A stretch of 64,000 bases of DNA from Paractinoplanes ferrugineus (lineage in GTDB: Bacteria > Actinomycetota > Actinomycetes > Mycobacteriales > Micromonosporaceae): NCBI RefSeq assembly GCF_016862195.1, contig NZ_BOMM01000052.1, forward strand, positions 1 to 64,000. Direction: 5' to 3'. Numbering within the stretch: position 1 is the stretch's first letter; every line of letters starts with the position of its first letter. The notes under the pieces are model-generated. The model made no database searches, was not told where the DNA came from, and saw nothing but the letters and a program-made list of their open reading frames with translations. Shown here piece after piece: positions 42,333 to 50,665 of this stretch. Position numbers and translations under genes: made by a program.

Positions 42333-43406
42333 GTGACCAACTACGCCATCGACGAGGACACCGGAACGCTGCTGCGAATCTGGCCGACAGGGCGAGGCCA
42401 ACGCGCGGCGGTGGTGGGCGCCTTGCCCGCCGCCGCGAGGGAGGACCGGTTGCGGCTCGCTGCGGCTCTGACGTCGTTGTCCGAAGCGTTGTGGCGCTGC
42501 TATACCCATCCCGGTCTGGCTACCGACGACCCGGACGGCAACGGTGAGGGCTGGCGGCGGGAGCAAAGCCGCGAGGTCTTCTCGCAGCTGGTCGGCTTCA
42601 TCAAGGAGCCGAATCTGCCGGGTGAGGGCGGCGCCATCATCGAGAGCTACGACCCGGTCGAAGAATGGGCTCATAGCGTCGGCCGGGCCGTGCGCGCCAT
42701 CGGCGACGCGAAGCTTTTCGAGGCGGTCAGCGCGGACGTCGCCGCGGAGATCGAAGCGGTCGAGTCCGCCGAACGCGGTGATCTCAGTGGGCGAGCCCAG
42801 CAGGCGGTGGTGTTGAGCCGCACCGACGTGAACCCCGTCCAGGTCGCCGCCGCCGACGGTGTCCTGGCGCTGGACCCGCTGAACGGCGAGCAGCTGTTCG
42901 TGAACGTCGACCCGACCGCCGCATCGGTGGCGGCCGCGCACTGGCTCAAAGCTGCTGCGGACGTTGTCGCCGAAGTGTCCGGCATGCCGGCGGACGAGGT
43001 GGTGCAAGCCGCCGACGACATCGAGGCGTTGCCGGTGGAGACGCCGAGTGAGGTGCTGCGGCTGTTCGACTTCAGCGACACCGCGTACGGCGTGGTGGTG
43101 GAGATGGTTCGCGGGGCGGTTCAGGTCGGTGAAGGCTCTGTCGCTGATCTCGGTGCGCTCCTGGTCGAGCATGACACTGGGGACGACAGCGACGATCCGG
43201 AAGCCGAGCCAACGCCCGTGCGGCTGACCGTATTGGATCCACAACGACCTGCTCTCGATCTGCTGGAAGATCTCCTCACTGGCATCCACGGCTGCCGCCT
43301 GGTCTACGAGGAGTACGTCGACGCCGGCGATGCCGCCGCCACCGACACGCAGTTCTGCGAGGCGGTGCGGGAGCAAGCTAAGAAGGCCTACACCCGCTTG
43401 ATGTGA
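42333..43406 (+). CDS. Hypothetical protein of the integrative region
   Basis: The 357-residue acidic soluble protein has no signal peptide or membrane helix. Recognisable only as helical, with LAAALTSLSEALWRCYTHPG, VEEWAHSVGRAVRAIGDAKLFEAV and LLEDLLTGIHGCRLVYEEYVDAG. I do not know the family. GTG 42333 has a strong AAGGAGA site at 42320-42326. It follows the 86-residue gene by 121 bases and ends 92 bases before the tRNA 3' remnant. Cargo or regulatory function cannot be told. Confidence 0.75.
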   Translation: MTNYAIDEDTGTLLRIWPTGRGQRAAVVGALPAAAREDRLRLAAALTSLSEALWRCYTHPGLATDDPDGNGEGWRREQSREVFSQLVGFIKEPNLPGEGGAIIESYDPVEEWAHSVGRAVRAIGDAKLFEAVSADVAAEIEAVESAERGDLSGRAQQAVVLSRTDVNPVQVAAADGVLALDPLNGEQLFVNVDPTAASVAAAHWLKAAADVVAEVSGMPADEVVQAADDIEALPVETPSEVLRLFDFSDTAYGVVVEMVRGAVQVGEGSVADLGALLVEHDTGDDSDDPEAEPTPVRLTVLDPQRPALDLLEDLLTGIHGCRLVYEEYVDAGDAAATDTQFCEAVREQAKKAYTRLM

Positions 43407-43498
43407 CTATGGAGCTGGCGGAGCGTCATGCATTTCGCTCGCGTATTCTTGCGCTAGGGACATGGCGCCTCCGCGTGCTGCCACCCGAGACCTCGTCG

Positions 43499-43545
43499 AC
43501 ACACTGGCAGTGTGGGGGTCAGGGGTTCGAGTCCCCTCAGCTCCA
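43499..43545 (+). other. 3' half of a tRNA (anticodon GGC, Ala-like), candidate attachment-site remnant
   Basis: An anticodon arm (ACACA/TGTGG, four of five pairs) with loop CTGGCAG is followed by variable loop GGGTC, a perfect T arm AGGGG-TTCGAGT-CCCCT, acceptor strand CAGCTCC and discriminator A. No D arm or 5' acceptor strand is found in the expected 26 bases upstream, so this is not a functional tRNA as it stands. Such 3' halves are left when elements integrate into or excise from tRNA genes. A terminator follows. Confidence 0.7.
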
Positions 43546-43565
43546 CCCTTTCTGAACTGGGAAAA

Positions 43566-43608
43566 CGCATCGTCTGACTCTCCAAGTTAGACGGTGCGGT
43601 TTTTTTTT
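43566..43608 (+). terminator. Intrinsic terminator behind the tRNA remnant
   Basis: CGCATCGTCTGA pairs with TTAGACGGTGCG (12 pairs including G-U) over a nine-base loop, followed by nine T residues at 43600-43608. Confidence 0.9.
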
Positions 43609-44071
43609 GCGCACACATGTGCACACCTGATGATCTTGAAGCGCGATCCGTACCACGTCTCAGAAGCGTCCAATTGTAGGCTGAAAACCACCTCTGAGCT
43701 GTGGAAACACCTTAGAAAGACCGACCATTGACCGTCGGTTCGGCCTCCGGAGAGGCTGTCTAGATCATGGGCGCCGGTGATCCAAATCACATTCTCTTCT
43801 TGTGGAGCCCCGATTCTCCCGTAGGCATCTCGCCGGCTGTCGCTGGCCGTCGCCAAGGCGGCCAGTCAGCCTCCGGGACAGCCTCGGACAGCCTCGGTTA
43901 GGGCCTGTGCAGCTGTTCCCGGCCGCCCAGATCAGCAAGGCTCGGAAGAGCCAGCACAAGCCTTCCTCGGGGCTCCGGCTGGCAGCCGGGGACACCTTCG
44001 TAACGGTGCAGCCCTACGGCCGGGGCCTTCCACGGGCTGCACCGCAGGCGTCCACACGACAGGAGGAACGC
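43609..44071. other. Gene-free stretch between tRNA remnant and HTH gene
   Basis: About 460 bases with lower GC than the core. I see no credible gene; the minus-strand frame here runs through the terminator. The only structure noted is a 10-bp tandem repeat, ggacagcctc, at 43875-43897. It probably holds the promoter of the HTH/replication genes. Confidence 0.5.
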
Positions 44072-44368
44072 ATGGCAGAGCAGGATGCCCAGCAACCGCA
44101 GCGCCGGGACGCCGACCAGGATCTCTACTTCTCCGTGGAGCAGGTGGCCGCCAAGCTGAAGGTCTCAGCACGATGGCTCGCCGATCAGTGCCGTGATGGC
44201 CGAGTCGAGCACGTACACCTCGCAAGGAAGCGCAAGTTCACTCCCGCGCAGGTTCAGAAGCTCCTCGACAGCCACACGGTCAAGCCGGCGGAGGTTCGGG
44301 AGCAAGAACGGGGGCATGAGCGTGCGGTGCAACGCGTGCTTCGGGAGCGCGCGCGACAGCGCCGCTAG
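44072..44368 (+). CDS. Excisionase-like small helix-turn-helix protein
   Basis: The 98-residue protein holds a MerR/Xis-type winged helix in the middle: FSVEQVAAKLKVSARWLADQCRDGRVEHVHLARKRKFTPAQVQKLLD. The tail is basic and helical. ATG 44072 has a near-perfect AGGAGG six bases upstream. Its position before a Prim-Pol replication gene and its size match the excisionase/regulator of actinomycete integrative elements; an HTH regulator of replication is the alternative. Confidence 0.75.
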   Translation: MAEQDAQQPQRRDADQDLYFSVEQVAAKLKVSARWLADQCRDGRVEHVHLARKRKFTPAQVQKLLDSHTVKPAEVREQERGHERAVQRVLRERARQRR

Positions 44369-44563
44369 AGACGCTTATACGGGTCTTATTGGCGCCGGGA
44401 ATGCTCTGACTCCCACAAGAATTTCTGTGGGGGTCACCTCTCCCTGGCCGCAATGAAAATTGCAGCCTGACCGCCCAGAGACTGTATCCCAGGGCCGCCT
44501 TCACCGCCAGCGGCACGACGGCGCTATGTCGTCGATGCACGCAAGTAGCTCAATGGGGATTAA

Positions 44564-47041
44564 GTGAATAGCACACCAGACACCCTCTCGGCAGCAATGG
44601 CCTGGTTCGATGCGGGCTGCGCAGTCATTCCCATTCGTGCGGATGGAAGCAAAGCGCCTCTCGTGCCATGGCGCAGTTATATGCACACGCCGCCCGACCG
44701 AAGACAAGTCGAAGAATGGTTCACGGGTAACCCTCCGGGAGTGGCCATTGTGTGTGGCAGTTCTTCCTCGGGGCTTGAGATGCTCGAGCTCGAAGGACGA
44801 GCAGTCGACGAGGGATTAGGGCAGGCGCTGATTGACCTCCTTACCCAAGCTGGCCTAGCCGACCTTTGGAAACGCGTAACGGCCCACGGTTATTGGGAGA
44901 GGACACCGTCCGGAGGGGTCCATATCCTTTACAGGATCAGCGACGCCGAGGTCGATAGGAACCTCAAACTCGCACGGCGACCCGCTACCGAGTACGAGCT
45001 CTCGATCGATGCAACCGACAAGATCAAGACGCTTGCCGAAACCCGGGGCGAAGGCGGCTATACGATCGTCGCCCCGTCCAACGGCACCGTGCACGAAACG
45101 CGCCGCCCGTGGGTGGCCCTTAGCGGATCAACGCCCGCGCGCATTCCGGTCATCAGCGTGACCGAACGGGCGGCGTTGTTGGACGCGGTTCGAGCGCTTG
45201 ATGAAATGCCGCCCCCGCCACTCACTGCGCCGCATCGTCCGGCTCCGCCGTCAACGGGACAGGGCATTACGCCGGGCGATGACTTCGAGCTGCGTATGGA
45301 CTGGAGCGACCTATTGGTGCCCGCCGGGTGGACGCTCGTGCACACGGCGGGACGCACGCGGTATTGGCGCCGCCCGGGAAAGAGCACTGGAGTTTCTGCG
45401 ACGACGGGTCGCGCTGACGACCGCGATCGCCTCTTCGTGTTCAGCAGCAGCACTGTGTTCGAGACGGAGACGCCCCTGACGAAGTTTCACGTCTTTGCGG
45501 TGCTTCACCACGGCGGAGACCATCGAGCGGCCGCTCGCGCGCTGCGTAACGACGGATACGGTCGACGACTCGATGCGGAACCGGCACCGGATGACTCGGC
45601 TACAGGCTCAGGCGTCCGAGAGCCTCGGGAAACGGCGCCAGTCCACGCCCCCGTCGTCCGGGAAACGGTGTCGCCGCCAGCAGCATGGGGACCAACGGAA
45701 GACGGACTGGCTCGCGCCCTGGTCGCCCACCACGGTCATGAGCTGCGATATTGCCCCCAACGAGGAGCTTGGCTGTTGTGGGCGGGGCATCGCTGGGTCT
45801 GGGACGACGCCGAACGGCACCGGGAGTACGTGAGGGAACTGGCTCGGCAGTTGCCCAGCGCCGGCGGCTGGCGTCGTTTCCGATCTCAAGCGTTGTCTGC
45901 CGGCGGAGTATCCGGCGTAGTGCGCCTGGCACGTTCGGACCCCGCGGTGACCGTGTCCTTGGCCGCGCTGGACGCCCGTCCCTATGAGCTGAACACTCCA
46001 GCAGGTGTGGTGGACCTTCGGACCGGCGAGGTGAGTGCCGCGGATCCGCGGCTTCTACACACTCGATCGACGGCGGTGGCGGCGGACTTCGAGCGGCGGT
46101 CGGAAGTCTTCACCGCCTTCCTGCATGACACCTTCGGCGATGACGACGAGCTCGCGGGGTACGTACAGCGGCTGATCGGCGTGTCGGCCATCGGCAGTGT
46201 GCTTGAGCAGCTGCTTCCGTTCGCGGTGGGACCTGGAGCGAATGGCAAGTCGACGCTGCTGGAAGCAGCGATGCATGCCCTGGGCCGTGGCGATGACGGC
46301 TATGCCCGGGCAGGGTCGTCGGAGATGTTGATGGTGCGCAAGCATGCTGAGCATCCGGCGGAGCTGGCGCAGCTGTCCGGTGCGAGGTTGGTGGTGTGTG
46401 CGGAACTAGATGAGGGTCAGCGTTTCGCTGAGGCGCGGGTCAAGCAGTTGACCGGTCGGGACTCGTTGTCGGCGCGGTTCATGCGGCGAGACTGGTTCAC
46501 GTTCGAGCCCAGCCACACGCTGTGGCTGCTCGGCAATCACCTGCCGGCGGCCCGGGCGGGCGGGCCGGCGTTCTGGAGGCGCATTCGGGTACTGCCGTTC
46601 AACCGCGTGGTACCACCGGAGCGGCAGGACAAGAAGCTCGGCGAGCGTCTGGCGCAGGACGCACCCGCAATCTTGGCGTGGATCATCGCAGGGGCAGCGG
46701 CATATCACCAGGGCGGGCTTCGCGAGCCGGTGTCGGTGTCCTCGGCCACTGAGGCATATGCCCGGGATCAGGACACCGTTGGCCGCTTCGTTGAGGAGCA
46801 ATGCCACCGCCAGCCCGGGTCTGCGGGTGTGCGGACCGCGGTCAGCGTGCTACGGGAGGCGTATCAGCAGTGGTGCGAGCAACTGGGCGAACGGCCCGTG
46901 TCGGCCAAGCGCCTGACGCAGGAGCTGCAGAGCCGTTTCGGCGTCGCCGACGCCCGGGGCGGCAAGGGGCAGCGCTTTTACACCGGCATTGCGCTGCTGG
47001 ACGCCGATGACCTCCAGGCCGTACTGCCGGTCGAGTCGTGA
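44564..47041 (+). CDS. Prim-Pol / D5-type SF3 helicase replication protein
   Basis: An 825-residue protein. Residues about 8-200 form an archaeo-eukaryotic-type primase-polymerase: AMAWFDAGCAVIPIRADGSK, MLELEGRAVDEG (Glu pair where many members have Asp) and RTPSGGVHILYRI. The middle is D5_N-like (LIGVSAIGSVLEQLLPFAVG). The C-terminal helicase has Walker A GPGANGKSTLLEA near residue 555, Walker B LVVCAELDEG and sensor LWLLGNHLPAA. It would prime and unwind DNA for autonomous replication of the element. GTG 44564 (no strong ribosome-binding site) begins the conserved part. Confidence 0.9.
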   Translation: MNSTPDTLSAAMAWFDAGCAVIPIRADGSKAPLVPWRSYMHTPPDRRQVEEWFTGNPPGVAIVCGSSSSGLEMLELEGRAVDEGLGQALIDLLTQAGLADLWKRVTAHGYWERTPSGGVHILYRISDAEVDRNLKLARRPATEYELSIDATDKIKTLAETRGEGGYTIVAPSNGTVHETRRPWVALSGSTPARIPVISVTERAALLDAVRALDEMPPPPLTAPHRPAPPSTGQGITPGDDFELRMDWSDLLVPAGWTLVHTAGRTRYWRRPGKSTGVSATTGRADDRDRLFVFSSSTVFETETPLTKFHVFAVLHHGGDHRAAARALRNDGYGRRLDAEPAPDDSATGSGVREPRETAPVHAPVVRETVSPPAAWGPTEDGLARALVAHHGHELRYCPQRGAWLLWAGHRWVWDDAERHREYVRELARQLPSAGGWRRFRSQALSAGGVSGVVRLARSDPAVTVSLAALDARPYELNTPAGVVDLRTGEVSAADPRLLHTRSTAVAADFERRSEVFTAFLHDTFGDDDELAGYVQRLIGVSAIGSVLEQLLPFAVGPGANGKSTLLEAAMHALGRGDDGYARAGSSEMLMVRKHAEHPAELAQLSGARLVVCAELDEGQRFAEARVKQLTGRDSLSARFMRRDWFTFEPSHTLWLLGNHLPAARAGGPAFWRRIRVLPFNRVVPPERQDKKLGERLAQDAPAILAWIIAGAAAYHQGGLREPVSVSSATEAYARDQDTVGRFVEEQCHRQPGSAGVRTAVSVLREAYQQWCEQLGERPVSAKRLTQELQSRFGVADARGGKGQRFYTGIALLDADDLQAVLPVES

Positions 47042-47069
47042 TCAACCAGGCGGCCGGCCGCCGGCGAGA

Positions 47070-47195
47070 GGTGACAGGTGACAGATGTTCCCGGGTTTCC
47101 CGGTTGACGGCTATCGCGCGCGCGGGCGCGCGGACATGTGGTGCGCGCACGGTGCCGGTCAGCCTGCAACCGGGGATGATCTGTCACCTGTCACC
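47070..47195. repeat. 17-bp inverted repeat of doubled GGTGACA units; candidate replication origin
   Basis: GGTGACAGGTGACAGAT (47070-47086) and its exact reverse complement (47179-47195) flank 92 bases. Inside lies a second perfect inverted repeat, CCCGGTTG (47099-47106) with CAACCGGG (47167-47174), and an alternating CG stretch. Each outer arm is two direct copies of a 7-bp unit, like iterons. It lies 29 bases after the Prim-Pol/helicase gene. Confidence 0.8.
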
Positions 47196-47280
47196 CACGA
47201 CGCTTCTGTCGGAAAGCCGACATCATTCAGTGACTGACGCCGATACACCGGGTTGTGTCACACGCCGATCTTGCACCAGG

Positions 47281-48234
47281 ATGTCCGGCATGGGGGGTCT
47301 GGAATACCGGCGAGGAATGCATCAGCTCGGCCGAGGCACGTGGGCCTATCTCAGTCCGCCAGGCACGTGGGGGTGGAGCAACTGCGGCCTGCTCGTCGAT
47401 GGAGCGCATGGGTTGCTGGTGGACACCCAGTTCGATCTGCCGTTGACGCGGGAACTGCTGGCCGCCGTCGCCGAGGTCGCGCCGGGGGTAGAGATCAGCA
47501 CGGTGGTGACCACGCACGCGAACGGCGATCACTGCTGGGGTAACGAGCTGCTGCCGCGAGCGGAGGTGGTCGGCTCGTCGGCGTGCGGGCTCGGCATGGC
47601 GCACGAGGTGCAGCCGGCCGAGTTGGCAGCGCTGAGCGGCCCCGGGTCGCCGGCCACACCACTGGGCGATTACATGCGCCGGCACTTCGGCGCCTTCGAC
47701 TTCGAGGGCATCACGGTGACGCCCCCGACCCGCACCTTCACCGGTCAACTCGACCTGGCCCTGGGAAACCGGCGGGTCGAGCTCATAGAAGTCGGACCGG
47801 CACACACCGACGGTGATGTGATCGTGCACATGCCCGACGTCGGCGTGGTGTTCGCCGGAGACATCCTGTTCATCGGTGGGCATCCGATCATGTGGACCGG
47901 ACCTATCCGGAACTGGATCAGCGCATGCGACCGGATCGCGGAGACCGGCGCGGATCACGTCGTCCCGGGACACGGACCTGTCACCGACCAGGCTGGAGTG
48001 GCCGTGTTCCGCGGTTACCTCGAATGGGTTGCCGACTGGGCACGGAAGGCTTATGGGGCGGGCCTGCCGTACTGGGAGGCCGGCGACCCGCGGAGGCTAC
48101 CCGCAGCGTATGCGGGGTGGGGCAATCCGGAGCGGCTGGTGATCACTATGGCTGCGGCATATCGCGAGCTGGGTGACGGGCCCCACGAATTGCTGGATGT
48201 GCTCGCGAAGACCGCTGCCGCCGAACCCAGGTAG
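47281..48234 (+). CDS. MBL-fold metallo-hydrolase
   Basis: The 317-residue protein has the metallo-beta-lactamase pattern: GLLVDTQFD, THANGDHCWGNELL (metal site with Asn in place of the second His of HxHxDH), GPAHTDGDVIVHMPD, VVFAGDILF and VPGHGPVT. Members with HxNxDH form a recognised clade; substrate is unknown, thioester- or ester-type hydrolysis being likely. ATG 47281 is chosen; ATG 47290 and 47317 are in frame. It abuts the convergent MmyB regulator with no intergenic space. Confidence 0.88.
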   Translation: MSGMGGLEYRRGMHQLGRGTWAYLSPPGTWGWSNCGLLVDGAHGLLVDTQFDLPLTRELLAAVAEVAPGVEISTVVTTHANGDHCWGNELLPRAEVVGSSACGLGMAHEVQPAELAALSGPGSPATPLGDYMRRHFGAFDFEGITVTPPTRTFTGQLDLALGNRRVELIEVGPAHTDGDVIVHMPDVGVVFAGDILFIGGHPIMWTGPIRNWISACDRIAETGADHVVPGHGPVTDQAGVAVFRGYLEWVADWARKAYGAGLPYWEAGDPRRLPAAYAGWGNPERLVITMAAAYRELGDGPHELLDVLAKTAAAEPR

Positions 48235-49095
48235 TCAGTGGGGTCGCTTGGGTCCGTCGGGCTCGATCGGCACGAGCATCATCAGCCGGCTCGCCTGTGC
48301 ACGCAGGGGAGCGAAGGCGATCAGCTCGATCGGCTGCAGCCGTTTGTGCAGGGGAAGGTGCAGGTAGCGGTGATCGCCGTCGGGATGGGGGTAGGTGATC
48401 GGGTGTTGCTGGAAGCGCCGGGCGTCCGCGTTGACGTCGAGGATCTCCTCGATCACGGCGGCGAGCCGCTTGTTCTCTGGTTGCCGCGCCTGAGCGAACT
48501 GCATCTGGGCGAACATCTGCGGTCCCCAGTCGGTGTCCCAGTTGTGCAGCTGGGTGCGGGCCTCGGGGAACGTGAAGACCCAGCGCATGATGTTGTTCTC
48601 GTGGCCCTCGACCCACGGGAACCAGCGGCTCATGTGCTCGTTGAAGGCGACCAGGTCCCACGCCTCGTCGTTGACGTAGGCGGGCCAGGGCTGCGCGTCG
48701 ACGATGCGCTGGATCGTCGGAGTGGATCGCATCCTCGACTGGTGGACCGTGATGGTTAGCGCGTGCCCGGTGGCGAGGAAGAACAGCATGCTCTTCTCCG
48801 CCTCGTTCAAGCGCAGGGTGTAGGCCACGCGGTTGAGGAAGTCATCGGAGTAGTTCTGCAGCACTCCGCGCTCGAGCGCGCTGTACCAGCCGACGCTGTA
48901 GCCGGTCAGCGCGGCGACGGTCTCCTTGCTCACCCGGCGGTGGCGGCGGTTGCGAGGCAACGATGCGTGCAGTCCGGGGATCTCGTCGGGGTTGAGCCGC
49001 AACCTCCAAGCGTGGACGTGGCGCGCGAGGTCGTCGCTCAGTTCGGGCGGAGTCTGGCGGGGCGTCGTCTCATCGGTCGGGGGCTCAGAGGTCAT
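48235..49095 (-). CDS. MmyB-type XRE regulator
   Basis: The 286-residue regulator has an XRE HTH (RVSKETVAALTGYSVGWYSALERGVLQNYSDDFLNRVAYTLRL). The MmyB-like ligand domain follows (WPAYVNDEAWDLVAFNEHMSRWFPW, NIMRWVFTFPEARTQLHNWDTDW), which in characterised structures binds fatty-acid-like ligands. Such genes are typically divergent from a short-chain dehydrogenase that they control; here the FabG-like gene lies 336 bases away in that arrangement. Confidence 0.92.
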   Translation of the reverse strand: MTSEPPTDETTPRQTPPELSDDLARHVHAWRLRLNPDEIPGLHASLPRNRRHRRVSKETVAALTGYSVGWYSALERGVLQNYSDDFLNRVAYTLRLNEAEKSMLFFLATGHALTITVHQSRMRSTPTIQRIVDAQPWPAYVNDEAWDLVAFNEHMSRWFPWVEGHENNIMRWVFTFPEARTQLHNWDTDWGPQMFAQMQFAQARQPENKRLAAVIEEILDVNADARRFQQHPITYPHPDGDHRYLHLPLHKRLQPIELIAFAPLRAQASRLMMLVPIEPDGPKRPH

Positions 49096-49431
49096 CGCGC
49101 TTCCTCGGGCGTGGTCGCCATGGATGCAAAGTACGAATGTCCTTCACAGAAAGGACCGAACCTAGCAGCGTTGATCTATCCGTAAAGACCTCTTTCAGGA
49201 AGATGACGACCGATGCATGCCCAGCGGACGGGAAGCGGCCGCCGCACTGCGTGACAAGTCGTCAGTCCCAATTCCGGCAGTGTCACTGTGGATCTCACAG
49301 TGTGTGGTCAAGCGCCACCGCAAGGTGCACGATATTGGCTTCATCTCGGCGTGGGGGCGTCCTCGATGGTCAAAAGCACTGTGACCAGCAGATCCTGGGA
49401 TTTGGCCGCCACGCATGGCGGAAGGAGAACC
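49096..49431. other. Divergent promoter region between MmyB regulator and FabG-like gene
   Basis: 336 bases without a credible gene. It contains the inverted repeat at 49284-49302 and presumably the promoters of both genes. Confidence 0.5.
49284..49302. promoter_or_regulatory. Inverted repeat in the MmyB/FabG divergent region
   Basis: CACTGTG-GATCT-CACAGTG is a perfect 7-bp inverted repeat with a five-base spacer, about midway between the divergent starts. It is a plausible operator for the MmyB-type regulator. Confidence 0.55.
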
Positions 49432-50136
49432 ATGGGTCGAACCGCACTGGTAGTCGGTGGTGCGCGGGGCATCGGCCTCGCGACAGCTCACGAGTTGGTC
49501 AAGGACGGACACCGGGTTGCCGTCACCTACCGTGACTCGACGCCACCGGCAGACATCAGTTCTGTCCACTGTGATGTGCGCGACACTGCATCGGTGGACG
49601 ATGCCTTCGCCCATGTCGAACGCGAACTCGGTGCGGTGGAAATCGTTGTCGTAGCTGCCGGCGTTACCCGCGACAAGCTGGTGATGCGCATGGACGACGA
49701 GGACTTCACCGACGTTCTCGACGCCAACCTGACGGGAGCGTTCCGCGTGGCCAAGCGAGCCAGTCGCGCGATGCTGCGCGCTCGGTGGGGACGGTTGATC
49801 TTCATCTCATCGGCAGTGGCGCTCCGTGGAGAGGCCGGCCAAGTCAACTACGCAGCCTCTAAGGCGGGCCTTATCGGAGTGTCCAGGTCGCTGACGCGTG
49901 AGTTCGGCAGCCGCAATATCACCGCCAACGTGGTCGCTCCCGGCTACACCGAGACGGACATGACCGCGTCGCTGACCGAAAGTCAGCGCGAGCACATGCG
50001 TTCGCAGATCCCGCTGGGCCGGGCCGCCCAGCCGGAAGAGATCGCTGCGGCCGTGTCCTTCCTCGCCAGTGACGGAGCCGCCTACATCTCCGGTGCCATC
50101 ATCCCCGTCGACGGAGGCGCCGGCATGGGGCACTGA
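49432..50136 (+). CDS. FabG-like short-chain dehydrogenase/reductase
   Basis: A 234-residue classical SDR. Cofactor loop LVVGGARGIGLATAHEL, NNAG equivalent VVVAAGVTRDKL, catalytic Ser in IFISSAVALRG, YxxxK in NYAASKAG, and the closing PVDGGAGMGH. It resembles 3-oxoacyl-ACP reductases (FabG/MabA). ATG 49432 has AAGGAGA seven bases upstream. It is divergent from the MmyB regulator and probably regulated by it. The reductase could supply the nearby biosynthetic operon, but that is a guess. Confidence 0.92.
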   Translation: MGRTALVVGGARGIGLATAHELVKDGHRVAVTYRDSTPPADISSVHCDVRDTASVDDAFAHVERELGAVEIVVVAAGVTRDKLVMRMDDEDFTDVLDANLTGAFRVAKRASRAMLRARWGRLIFISSAVALRGEAGQVNYAASKAGLIGVSRSLTREFGSRNITANVVAPGYTETDMTASLTESQREHMRSQIPLGRAAQPEEIAAAVSFLASDGAAYISGAIIPVDGGAGMGH

Positions 50137-50299
50137 CGTGCCCGGTAGGCACGGGCCCCAACCTGCAAGAGCCGACATCACCATGGGGGACGATGTGCTG
50201 AGCACCGGCGACAAACCGGCGACGACGCAGGCTGAGCATGCGGAATCACGGTCGATGAGTTCCGCTCTCAAAACTGATGAGAAAGGAGAGGAAGCGGGA

Positions 50300-50596
50300 A
50301 TGGCGCCGGCCAGGATGGCCGACAACGACTCGGAGGACGATCTCACCTACGGCCGGCGGTTGCGTCGGGCTCGCCTGGCCAAACAGTGGTCCCAGCTGCA
50401 ACTGGCGCATCGCATCCGCGAGGTCGGCGCCAAACATCGCGGTGTCGCTGCCCTTCACTCGCTGTTGATCATGATCAGCAAGTGGGAAAACGATCGCAAG
50501 CGGCCGAATCAGTACAGCCTGCACCTGATCGCCGCCGCCCTCGAGATCGACGTGACCAGCCTTGGACTGCCCGTCGATCGCGACTTCGTCTTCTAG
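50300..50596 (+). CDS. Small XRE-type regulator
   Basis: The 98-residue protein contains an HTH (YGRRLRRARLAKQWSQLQLAHRIREVG, SLLIMISKWENDRKRPNQYSLHLIAAALEI). The usual XRE loop is lengthened by an insertion (AKHRGVAALHSLL). ATG 50300 has GGAGAGGAAG upstream; in-frame ATGs at 50183 and 50255 would add disordered residues. Its neighbour downstream on the minus strand is a hypothetical protein. Confidence 0.75.
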   Translation: MAPARMADNDSEDDLTYGRRLRRARLAKQWSQLQLAHRIREVGAKHRGVAALHSLLIMISKWENDRKRPNQYSLHLIAAALEIDVTSLGLPVDRDFVF

Positions 50597-50665
50597 CCGG
50601 GGCGACCCGCGCACGAGTGGCGTGCGCTGTGACGGCCGGCCACAGCTATCAATCGGGGTATCGCG

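Noticed and set aside
43411-43417. GGAGCTG, exact complement of the tRNA remnant's acceptor strand, 82 bases before the anticodon arm
   Set aside because: The intervening sequence has no normal D loop, and the total length (135) does not fit a tRNA; taken as coincidence, although a covariance-model search would settle it.
43530-43548. 3' end of tmRNA (ssrA) as an alternative to the tRNA remnant
   Set aside because: The ending CAGCTCCACC also fits tmRNA, but the adjoining anticodon arm and five-base variable loop fit a tRNA better.
43587-43856. 89-codon minus-strand frame
   Set aside because: It reads through the intrinsic terminator and T run and has no ribosome-binding site.
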